Origin: Ascidia mentula
Lineage: Eukaryota > Chordata > Ascidiacea > Phlebobranchia > Ascidiidae
DNA: 64,000 nucleotides
Direction: 5' to 3'
Assembly: GCA_947561715.1 (NCBI GenBank)
Contig: OX387203.1
Coordinates: 1,302,001 to 1,366,000 of the forward strand
Positions 1 through 11,400 of the stretch are shown piece after piece; within the stretch, counting starts at the first letter, position 1; every line of letters begins with the position of its first letter. The position numbers were made by a program, and so were the translations under genes. The notes under the pieces are model-generated. The model was not told the DNA's origin and made no database searches. It was given only the letters and a program-made list of their open reading frames with translations.

Positions 1-337
1 AAATCTTTTTTTCATGAATAAAAAAACTAATAATGATTAAATAAATCAGTTGATATCGAATTTGCTGCTTTAGTAATTTACAGAAGAATAAAAATTTGGT
101 GTCACAGAGATACGACAATGTATAAACGAGGGACAGCTACTTCTAACACTAATGAGCTAATCCTAATAATCAAGAACATAGTAGGATTCCAAGCCTAAAT
201 ATTGCGTCCATGGAACATTTGAAGTAAAAAATGACGCAAAAGAACATCAAATTATAAAATATTTTGAAAATAAAAATCAGTCTTTTTAATATTGCCTAAC
301 TAGAAAAGTACACAACAACATGTAAATATCTCCACAC

Positions 338-3300
338 CTGTAGATCACCCGCCCATTCCACCCATCTATCGTTATGTGAGGATTCGTACAAGTCCAGCAG
401 GGCACGAATAAGAAAAGCGTAATCCGCGTCGAAACCATTGATAGGAGTTCGTCTGCAAAACTATCCGTTACGACAGGGCGGGGAAAATCACCCAGTGCGC
501 AGTCTCTTTACAAATGGCAGTCACGATATGGCCCATCAGTGCTGTTATGTTTTGGTGCAAAATATTAGGAGATAATCGGAATAAAATTCTATAAATCTCC
601 ATAATTATAAACGGTACATAAGGAACGTAAATGTTAGTAGTAAAATATACGGCCCGCTGAGACCATGTAGAGTTTGGATTTGTCCCGAGGCTTACAGGGA
701 AAGGTTGCCCACAAGAATACATAAAACATCCAACATTCGGACCGAGCAAAACTGTGCACGTGGTTGACACAATGTTTGTGACCGGTTAGAAACATTATCA
801 CAGAAAAGTGACATTTACATTTGATCGATTTCGTTGTTCTCCCCTTTGTAACAACTTCGAAGTAGCGTTTGGCTTGTGACGTCATAGAGGTGATCGCGAA
901 CGAATCTCGCCGCCTTCTCCGCTACTTCGCTATAGCGAGTATCTCCAGTAGCGCATGCCGCTCTTGCGAAACCGGAAATCATGAGACCTGAAAACGAAAA
1001 AAATTATTCTTCATACAAATTTGTGAATATTGATTTATTTTAAAATCTAGTTTATTTAATTTAAAAGAGAACAAAAAACACAAAAAATTGGTGCTGGCTG
1101 ACGTTGCACCATAGATATAGTAACTGTCTTTGTTACAACATTAGTCGTCACCAGCGGAGCGTCACAATTCCACGCCGTGATCTTCCGAGAAAGAATCACG
1201 AATCACCAAATATAAATCCACCAGGACGACTTGTTTCTGTGTTCACAAGTTTCAGTCACAGAACACAGACCGAATTTGTTGTTTTTCCTTCCAATTTCCC
1301 CAGAAAACTCCCATTGTTTCGTTTAAACTGGAATAAAAGAGCAACAAAATCTTACCATTCCACGCCGTAATCATTTTATCATCCAAGTGGGGACGAGGTC
1401 TTTTCTCTCGAACCTCAAACATCAAGTCACGTGCTCTCTCAAGTCCCGCAATGACGTCATCGTAGGCTAGAGAGAACTTTTCAGATAAGGTGTTGACATT
1501 AGCTCGTACAATCAGCACGTTTTTGCCACGTAACTCGCCGTGTGGATCCTGAAGAGTTTGGTTAGTAAATATATGTGACGTTGGTTTTGAACTTTGTCTG
1601 TGTCCAGTAATAAAGTGGCTTACTTTGTTAAAACGGGGCTTTAAGCTATATTATCGATATAAAATTTCCCCGTAATTGTGCAGATTTGAATGGATCCAAA
1701 TTAGGCGCATTGTTATAAGACCCGACTGAGAATAGTGCACAACTAAGAAACATTAGCGTGCCAAGACACTACAGTTTCGTGTGCTGCATGGTTAGGCGTT
1801 AGTAGTTAATACGTCACCTGCTCGAAAGCCACGTTCCCCTCATCCTTTACACCATAATGTTGACAAACAATTTCCCACAGTTCAACGTCACCGACTTTTT
1901 CGCCCTTCAGAATGTCTTTAATCTGAAAAAAAATACATGGTGATATTTTAGCCAGGGTTCAACACAAAATACCTTTTACAAAATAAACTTTACCTCAGTT
2001 TTTGTAAACACGTAAAATGCACCCTCCTTTTTTGCTGAGTCATCCTTGTTTTCCAACGAATCTGCATCTTCCGCACTGAAAAATCCACCATTCTGAAAAA
2101 ATATGGATTGTTATCAATGTTTACTATAGATTAGAGGATGGATGGTCAAACACACAGGCACCGTTATGCTAACAACGCGATATCATTGAACCTATACAAG
2201 TCAAAGTCTCTTCTAGCACCAAAAGCCTACAACATAGAAACCAAATTTCAGTGCCTTATTAGTAATAGGTAAAGAAAGTCTGTGAAGTGAATTATCAAAT
2301 AAAATAAACAAATTGGTTGGAGACAAAAGAAAAGATTTCTTAAAAACCTTTGAATAGCCTTCTTATAAAAAAAGAAAAATACTTACAGGATGGCAGAGGT
2401 CTCTTTCAACATAAGCAAGTAGTTTAACCAAAGCCTCTTTCAACTTGTTGTCTTTGGTTATTGCGTAACAATCAGCGAGTGCCACCGCAATCTGCCCCTG
2501 GTCGTACAACATCTTCTCAAAGTGGGGAACATGCCAATATTGGTCGGTTGAGTAGCGATGGAAACCCTGCAATGATTAAAGTGAAAACATTTGAAGGTCA
2601 AAGATTTTTGGAGAACACAAAACAATGAAGATAAAGAACCAAAAAGTTACTGATGACCTTTTAAACAAAGACAAATTTTGGTTTCCTAAAAGTTGACACA
2701 TTCAGCCATTATTGTTGGATAAAACATTGTTACACCAACACACACAAAACAACATTTAAAGTCAGACACTAAGCTCTTTAAAAAATGCAGCATACATATC
2801 CGATATGGTCGTGAATTCCGCCATCAGCCATCGCTTTCAATGTCCTGCATGTCATGTCCAATGCTTTCTGGCCCAAGTTTGTTCCAGGGTAGGAGGCAAA
2901 GTATCGGAGAAGAAAGTTCAAGTTCACTGTTAAAAAACATGAGAATGTTATCAGATATTTAACTTCACATATCTAAAAAAAATAACAGAAAGACCAGGAC
3001 ATGGGAAATAAAAAGAGAATATATAACAAGTCCATTTCAAGGCTTGTGAATTGATTCTGGGAATTATTTCCCATTCTGTTGCAAGTGGCCCTGACGATTT
3101 CCACCTTATTTTAAATATATACACTATCTAAGAAACTTTCGTTTGAAATCTGACAGATTTCAGCCTGAAACGAAAGTTTCTTAGAAAGTCCATTTCAAGG
3201 TAAAATTTTCTTTCAGTTTTTAATAGCGTTTGTTTGATTTTTTTTGCAAGGAACTTGAACTTAAATAACAAGGTTTGTTTTACATGAATCTTAACTTTAG

Positions 3301-5461
3301 TGTGAATAAAATAAATAACCTGGTTGTGGAAACTTTGGAGCTCCTCCAAATCCCCCAAGTTCATCATCAAAGTTTTCTGTCATTTGTGTCACACATTTAT
3401 CGCAAGCTTCCTTGTCAGGAATCCCAGCTGAACTGTCTGGCTTTACTTCAATTGCTTTCTGTGCAAAAATATTATTTCAAGTCCACCTTCATATGTTTTA
3501 CACACATGATTTTTCCTCATATGTCCCTAGACCCACAAAAATGTATTTACAAAAGCAAAAGCAATCTAGAGATATTAATATTTTAAAATGTATTTTTTAA
3601 TACTTTTCTGAAATAAAGTCAGGGAATCCCTGATATTTCATGTGAAGCAATAAAATAGGACTTACTTGAATTGCTTCCATTATTTTTGATGCTGTGGAAC
3701 TGCAATTCACCCTGTCTTCATCCCACTGTTGAACAGCATATTCAAAATAAAAGTTGTCAATGTGACACACTGAAAGCTTATGTGTTAAAATATCTGGACA
3801 AATCAACAGATATTTTGACAAATATAAAATTTTGATGGACAAGAACTTTTTCATAATTCACAATTTTACAGATGTAACTAATTGTGCAACCCAATTATGA
3901 AAGGAATAATGGAATGCTTTAATTAAATGAATGTAGAGCAATACATTTTAATTTCTTTAATCCAAACCCAGCATTTCAAATATGAAACGTTTCCCATCAA
4001 GATTTGTACGGTAACCTTTCTGGTACTACAACAAACACGTATTTGGTTATTCAATTTCTTAGCGATTACTGGGTTTATTGCCGTGTTGGCATTTTATTTC
4101 ACTTGTCCTGATGAAGGTCTGTTGTATAACAACCGAAATGCCGTCCAAACAAGTTTTTTTGCCAGAAGAGCTTTAAATTATTGAGTAATATGCCTGGCAG
4201 CATCAGCAACAAATATGTTCAGTTTGTTCACCTTTTTAGCGATGACTCCCAGGATGGTTTTAAACCCTCGACGTGAAATTGAATCTTCCGGAGGAAAATA
4301 AGTTCCACCAATATATGGTTTTAAATCTGGTGTTAACCAAACACTCATTGGCCATCCACCATGACCACTGGTGGCCTGAAAATTCATAATAAAGTATTAC
4401 AACCACATTTATTTACAGACAGGCTTGATTTGTGTAACAAGCATAATCCGCTTTTTTAGCAAATATTTTTTTCGTAATCTTTTTCATGGTCTGCTTTTAA
4501 ACAACTTCAGTTAGATTTTATGTTGAAATAGCATAAGAAATGATGAGTTATGTCCTTCTTCCTATCTTGAGTACATCATTTTTGTTTTTCAGGTATATAA
4601 AATGGAAACTTTCTTAGGTTTTTCAAATAACTTATAAAAACTAATTTATCCATTCACTTTATGGCATAAATATGCTAAAAAAAACCTGAACAAAAGTCAT
4701 GTAAACTCGATCAACATCTGGTCTCTCCTCTCGGTCAACTTTTATTGGCACAAACTTTTCGTTGAGAATTTTCGCAACCAGGTCATTTTCAAATGATTCC
4801 TTTTCCATTACGTGACACCAGTGACAAGTGGAGTAACCAACAGATAAAAATATTAACTTTGATTCATCTTTTGCTTTCGTAAACGCCTCTTCACCCCAAG
4901 GGTACCTAAAAAGATGGCAAGAAAATAAAGTGGCTTCACAATGATTTTATATACTATGTACATCTTTAATTCATTGTATGTTTTGTTTTGGGTAAATTTA
5001 CAAGCAAAAAAAATTTTTATTTTTAAAAACAGTTGTTAAGCAAAATGAATACCAAGAATTTTATTCAAGGAATTTATAATGCACAGCTTTATTGGTTGGC
5101 TGATATGAAAGGATGATCTGTTCTTTCTAACTTTTCAAATGCATTGACATACGAAAAACGTTAGTTTAACCGTGCAAACGACGTTCGCCAAAAAAAATCC
5201 CCGCGCAATTTGCCAACAATTGTAGTCACCTTAACTACAAATAAACAAGGAAAAATCTTAGACTTACCAGTCAACTGGGTTGTAGGCATGTTGCAGTAAA
5301 TATGGAGACCTCTCGTTGATCAAACGGTTTGGTTTTTGCTGAGAAGTTGAACTGGAAGCAGCCATTTTACTCGAGGTCACCAAAGAATTTGACGTTATCC
5401 TATTTTTACGCGGTAAAGAAAAATTTACTGCAGATACAAACCGACGCAAGTGCATGAACAT
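338..5461 (-). CDS. SPATA20: SPATA20-like protein (thioredoxin-like DUF255 plus six-hairpin glycosidase-like region), 3' end outside window
   Basis: Twelve exons can be joined: 5268-5461, 4686-4905, 4232-4375, 3666-3725, 3320-3458, 2796-2926, 2387-2566, 1994-2092, 1818-1922, 1356-1548, 819-987 and 338-452, about 580 residues; the C-terminus lies beyond position 1. The protein opens with a basic, Ser-rich stretch of about 45 residues that could be a mitochondrial presequence, then [20 protein letters not shown]. Exon 2 carries the thioredoxin-like [14 protein letters not shown] block with its CxxC-type pair. Later exons carry [22 protein letters not shown] and FFSAEDADS, all family hallmarks. 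Family knowledge: SPATA20 is a thioredoxin-like protein studied in spermatids, with a C-terminal alpha/alpha barrel; its reaction is not settled. The motif usually read as HDHIGGGFHRYS appears here as HDHIGYGFHRYS if the donor at 2794-2795 is used. Start chosen as the first ATG of exon 1; an internal ATG (MAASSS) could give a form without the presequence. Confidence 0.93.
3128..3184. repeat. Perfect double inverted repeat (hairpin) in a SPATA20 intron
   Basis: A 17-base arm at 3128-3144 (CTAAGAAACTTTCGTTT) is exactly complementary to 3168-3184. Nested inside, GAAATCTG (3145-3152) pairs with CAGATTTC (3154-3161). A 14-base direct repeat, AGTCCATTTCAAGG, lies on both sides near 3030 and 3187, so the hairpin may belong to a small inserted or duplicated unit of about 155 bp. 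It lies between exons 2796-2926 and 3320-3458. No coding content. Confidence 0.85.
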
Positions 5462-8454
5462 TTCATTGCCAAACCTGCAAACAAGCGGAAACAGTTGTCA
5501 GTTTGCAAACTTACTGAAATTCACTATGCGAACTTGCAAGTCATGGCAGTGCCACAGAAAGGTAAATCCCCTGATTGCGCGACGACTAGGACAATGACTC
5601 ATCAAATATATTTTACAGCAACTAATTTTTTTACCAGTTTTGCATAATTGCTACAAATTCTGTGTCAAGTTTTCGGGCATAAAAAGTGAGCGACTGTTGG
5701 TGAAAAAGAAGCATTCCAGCACCCGCAACCATTTCCCGAGTTATGCAAAACCTGCCAGTTATGGAAGAATCTAAAATTGTATCAGCAGCCGATGCCAAAA
5801 CCACACGTTATAATTGATCTCTATCATGTGGAATTCTCACGTTTCGAAAACCACAAACATTTTTCATTTTCGCCAAAACAACAAATTTTGGTGAGCTTAT
5901 TGTTTGATTGTATGGGAATGCGAGGGAAGCGAAAAACCGTGAGAATAACATTTTGATTTAAATCGAGCTCCATGCGTTGAAATAGTTTGCAGGTGAATAA
6001 AGGTTGACCAACCTGAGATTTTGGCCACCTTTGGTACAGTGACCAAAATGCCGGCACATCGCAGACTTAAAATAAGCTGTTCCACATTTCTTTGTCATAT
6101 CTTTTCAGCAGCTATTTTAACATTGGTTCGAGTACTTCAAGGTCAACCTGTCCTTCATGTGACCTTTTTGACTCTCAGCCAATACCGGACCACATTTGAT
6201 TCGGTATTGACGTCAGAGACCGATTTTTTGCCGCAAAATTTCACCGGAACAGAAATTTGTGAAATGTAAAATTGATTACAACAACCCTGTTTGCGAACGA
6301 ATACAAACACACACAAAAACAATGAAGAAGGACCTGTTGTTTATAAAAGTAATAAATATATGTGAAATCAGACGAAGCACAAAGATAATATCAAATAATA
6401 ATGAATATTAATGCGCTGTTGTTGCTGCTAGATGTAAATGTGATTAACAAAACTGATGAAGATTTGCCACCTACCAGACAAAACGTTGGTTGAATTCTTT
6501 GTTTATTTTTATACCAAAAGATCAATTATATTGAAAATGATGGATTAAAAGCTTTGCTCTAAACATGTTGTTAAACACTGGTAATAAGCTAATATGGAAT
6601 TATTTGTTGCATTTCGTCGCAAACGAAGTTGAATCAATATGTTTAGGTTCAAGTTGTGTTGAAAAATATGTTTTCGAGCAATGGTATTGTTTTCATTTCG
6701 TCAAACGTCAAGTTGAAAGAAGGCCAACAACATGCCGTTACATCAAATGGCGTCGTTTGAAAACACGTCGAGACGGCGATACCCAATAAGGCGAGCAAAG
6801 TGTGCGGGTTCTGATTTAAACAAGCAATCAAAGCGCAGTCAACGAGAAACCTCTGCCAAATCTCTCTGCAATCTGATGGCGAGGAAACTGTAACTAAAGG
6901 TTGGAGTCAGAGAGCACAGCTGACCCAAACCTTATTGCCCTCCATGAATGGTCCGTAGCCCTTCCAGTGCCTGGCGGTGGATTGTTTTCATGTATTTCTA
7001 TGCTTCCTATGGCGCAAAGCGGTGGATTGGTGGAAGCGGACATGCGCGTTCGGACAATGGGAGTAAGCGAGTCATGGCGCGGCAAACGTCGGCGGCCGAA
7101 CCCAAGAAAATGGGTTTCAAATTCTTGTGCAAATAATAAATCGAGAATTTTACCGTTCGGTTTTGATCAGTTGAAATGTTACCAGGGAACGTTAAGATAG
7201 TTTTGAATTGCGGCTTCTCGGAACAGAATCTGGTTTAATTGAGTTAAGTTTATTGAGGCGTAAGTTTATGTAGTTTTATTTAATTGAGGCCTAATTTATA
7301 TAAATTCAGACAGTCGGTTGTCGTTAACAAATTTAATCAAGTAACGCACAAACAACTGGTTTGGTTTGCACTTAAAAATCTTAACGCAACATAAGTTATA
7401 GAGAAGTGCATCGTACATAACTGTTGCCTCAGTGTATATCCGAGAAGTGCATTTTACTGTCAGGTGTTTTAATTCCCAATTTTGGAGGTGACACAAACTA
7501 CAAGCAGGATTATAATTCAAAAGAGGTGTGTGTAGAAACCTTGCATAGCACCCAACTAAAGTAGAAATGGTTGATATGATGTGTGTTTAGATAAAGACGA
7601 CAATTTGAACAAAAAAACGCTTGACAAAGCAGGAAATTGGGTCAAATTTAAAATTGTATCAATAAGAAAATGCCGCAGGTAATTAATGGCTATCGGGAGA
7701 CCGTAGACGTTGTTGATCGGCTTGCAATGACGACAACGGGAAGTCTCAACGTTTCATTAATTTCTTCGAATGCCGTTTCTTGGTAAATAATGAGTGCACA
7801 ATCAACCAATACGAATTGGAATCAGACAGCGAGACATAGGTTCAGGTTACACCCAGACTTGAATTCCATTGCTCGGCTGATGTAGAATTATCGCAATTTC
7901 TAAAGAACGTTTTGCCGGAAGACCTATTTCCAACCCTGGGACTATTTAGGTGCCAAATTTGTCTGAGTTGTTTTAACTTTGGCGCAAAAAACTTAGAGTT
8001 AATTACACAGAATAGAAAAGCTACTGTGCCAATTGTTATAAGCAAACGTTTCGAACACTGCTGGGCTCATCATCAGTGCTGTGAACTAAATAACTGAGTT
8101 GCAGCGCCCACAATGGCGGGCATGCGGATGTAATGATAAGTTGCTGTTGTAACTTTAGGCACGACTTATTTTGAACAAATTAAATTGTCAGTTTCGGTTT
8201 TGCGTATACTGGTAATAAATTTTGTACTATTGAGGTATCACAAAGTAAGACTTAATGGTGTTTTACACCGAAATGTTTATACAATAAGTGTGTTTTGTCA
8301 GAGGTGCCATATGTGAAGAATCTTTATACAGGATCAGAACAAGGTTTTTCGTTTTTATTAAATTTATCTGATTTTTGTTGCAGCTGTTCAAGATTTGCTT
8401 TAAAACATGTTCTAACCAGGGTCCAAACGTAAACAAATTGCAACAATAAAATAA
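5462..8454. other. Intergenic spacer between SPATA20-like and adhesion GPCR genes
   Basis: This spacer separates two genes transcribed away from each other, so it should hold both promoters. I see no convincing exon, tRNA or long repeat. Open frames around 6900-7200 have no recognisable protein and no supporting splice pattern. The only structured element noticed is the hammerhead-like motif at 8041-8080. Confidence 0.5.
8041..8080 (-). ncRNA. Hammerhead-like ribozyme motif with minimal stem III
   Basis: Read on the minus strand: AGCA, CTGATGA (8076-8070), an extra U, a stem II of four pairs (GAGC/GTTC), GAAA (8052-8049), then CG, UU and UGCU. UGCU (8044-8041) pairs exactly with AGCA before the core, which gives stem I; stem III would be a single C-G pair and UU the cleavage site. 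The extra U between the core and stem II recurs in the copies at 42.0, 42.7 and 46.3 kb, so it looks like a family trait. Activity is uncertain. Confidence 0.5.
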
Positions 8455-11400
8455 ATGACAATGAAACAAATTACTTTTCTTTGCCTTTTCATGGGTTTGG
8501 TCCAAAGAGGCACAACGAAAACAAACAAACAAGGTATAAATGCATTAAAATAGTGAAGCGAAAAATGTTGACGAACAGTATTAACATAGATTATCTGGAC
8601 TTAAGTTTCAACATCGAGATAAAATAGTTGTTTTGGCTTCATATCCATTGCCCCTTTAATTTTGTTGTATCCTTGTAATACGCTTTAAAACTGCAAAATA
8701 ATTAAATTGTGTAGAGTCCAATTTGTGGGCATGTTGATTAATAAGAATACAAAGCACAATTGTTCATCTATTTTCAGATTTGGCACTTTTTTGCGATGAT
8801 AACGGGACAGAATACAAGTTCTTCACGAAACACATTTCACATCAAAACGCGTCCGACGTCTGTGGTTTGTTTGGTGGAAAACTTGCGTCACTGGAAAGTT
8901 CCGAAAAAGTGGGTTTATTTCAAAATAAACAACATAGGGAGACGATAAAGCTCGTATTCAGATCTTAACAATGCGACAAACGATATTTTTATCCTGGGGA
9001 GTCCATTTTGTTTTTATTCAATGAGTAAACACTGGGCTTTGTGACGTAGCTCCAGCATCAAATAGAAATTGAATTTAAGCCAAAACACGCAGTGTCAAGA
9101 ACTTGGTGACTCACTGTATTTAAATTATTCCCTTATCAGCAAACAGTGCAGCTGTTCCGATGCTGGAAAAGCACATTCGAGGAAAGTTCAAATTCGCTGA
9201 AATCGGAATAGGAAATCACTAATTACCGATTTGTGCCAATTGTTTTGCCTGCTGGGTTCCGGAGCCGATATCAATAAACTTATTTTTTCTCTACCGGAAT
9301 ATTGGGAGGTTGTTAATTACATGAATGTTGGGGGACAGTTTGTAGCGCTTCGAGCTATCGGAAGTATCAGCACTTCCACCTAATTACAAACAAACTTTGT
9401 ACAACTGGAATCTAACAAATGCAATGCGTTTTATAGGTTTTTGATAATTCTTTTCCTTGACACACAATATTGAGCAAAACTAGTTGGATTTAATGATTTG
9501 AATATTGTTTTGATTCGGATTTTAGATGTTCAAACAAAATTAATGGTATCCCATTATTTTTAGATCAAGTTCATTCGAAAGAAAATAAAAAGTTTCGGAT
9601 TGAATCAAGCTGTTGTGGGAGTCAGACACACAAAGTATATAAATTTTACAAAATAACGTGGAATTTGTTTCGATATAAGTTTCTGATTTTAATGTCGATT
9701 ATTAAATCACACGTGCATAAATTAGTTTCAGTTTACGTTGATACAAATTTTCTGCGACAACGAAAAAATACACCTTTACAAAAATAATATTAAACTTTGT
9801 AACGGACAAAAACCTTCCCTCATCATTTCAGATGGGGCCAACTCCAACACATGGATGGAAGTGCGTTGAACAAAGAGGTGAAAAAACATGTCGAACCGTA
9901 TCACGTGATTTTCGCCTCAAATTTACTCCACGAGATGAGTGTTGCTCTGAAACTCTCTGAAGATTCTGGACATGGGAGAGGATTTCTTTGTCAGAGAAAA
10001 TCAGGTATGAGAAGAAAGTTTTGAAAATAACGTCAAAATGACGTAAGTTTGCGATTACTTTGTTCCAGTGCTTAGCGAAACTCTACACTTCCAAGTTTAA
10101 ACAAATGAATTTTTTGCAAGTGCGCTGCTTGAGACACGTAAAAAACACGTACAACTTTCAAAACACGGTGATTTGTTAGTCACAAAGTGGAAGTCTTTGC
10201 TTGGCCGTTTGGTCAGCAAAGTCGTCTGATAGTCACGCCAGCTTGCAGCGTACAAATTGAATCCCCGGTCGGCTGCTTTACTGAAGCTAAAATCTGCTTG
10301 CGTGTTCTTGCTGTATTGGTTACTAAGTTCGAATCCGTGGCAGACTTGTTTATTAATTGAAAGACACGATTGCAATACCAGGTGGCTAAAGTTTAATTTG
10401 GTTCAAGTTCGTTTGACAAGAGTTTAACACGTGACAGAACTGCAGCGAATTAACTAACAAAAGAACGTGCGAACGTTTACAGCGCGACGGCGATAATAAC
10501 GACAGGGCCGAGAGAGTACGAGCGACCAAGAGAGTAGACTATAGACTAGACTGTCGAAGGATTACGAAATGGGCGTTTTATAACGAAGTGTCAGAAAAAT
10601 GTGTTGTCCAGCAGGATGCCAGAAAGCTTGTGGGAGCTCCTGCAGGAAAGCTTAACACCGTCTGCAGTCTTCGGTCCGTATGTGTTCCAAATGTGTAAAG
10701 AATTAAGTAGGGAAACATGCGTGTTGCTACAAGCTGCACTGATGAAACCTTTTAGGTCGAAACAGTGGCCATCTGTCTGCAGTTTATACACATTTTATTA
10801 GTCAATTTGAATCCGGTTTACCTGAAGTTTTCTGTATATCATCAAATTAATTTTGAAAACATGGAACTCCTGTATATAAGCGTATACCGCAAGAATTATA
10901 ACGTAAGTGTATACTGACGTACAAGAATTGAAACCCTGAATTTCCGTGCAAATAAATTTTATGAAATCGTGTGATGAACTGGCATTCTTAGTATGATACA
11001 AAATATCGTCCCGAATCAGGGATCACGTCACTATGTGTTATCACGTGACGCGAGGCGCGGGAATATGCAATCTGCGGTTGATAAACGTCAACGGGTTTGC
11101 CGATATTACGTCAGATACACGCGGTTACCTTAGGTCGATCAACAGTGCATACGGGTTATTCCCGGTCAAATGGGTGTTTTGATGGAAACATCCGCCTGGT
11201 TATTTAAAACAGCTTAAAATGTCCAAAAACAAATTTAAAACAGCAGACATCGCGATTAAGGAGGCTGTTGGCATATTTAGGGATTATGGTTGGTGGTAAA
11301 TTGGCAAACAAATGTGGCATTTACTGCTTAAACTCCAAAGTATTGCTGTAAATTGGAACTAAGTATTGGCCACTGGGATATATGGTAAATTACCAATGTT

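Noticed and set aside
4105-4140. CTGATGAAGG ... CCGAAATG, hammerhead-like
   Set aside because: The CTGATGA and GAAA boxes are present, but stem II needs several mismatches and no convincing stem I or cleavage triplet forms.
6901-7200. Open frames in several phases in a GC-richer patch
   Set aside because: Long frames in more than one phase reflect base composition; no domain or splice signal supports any of them.
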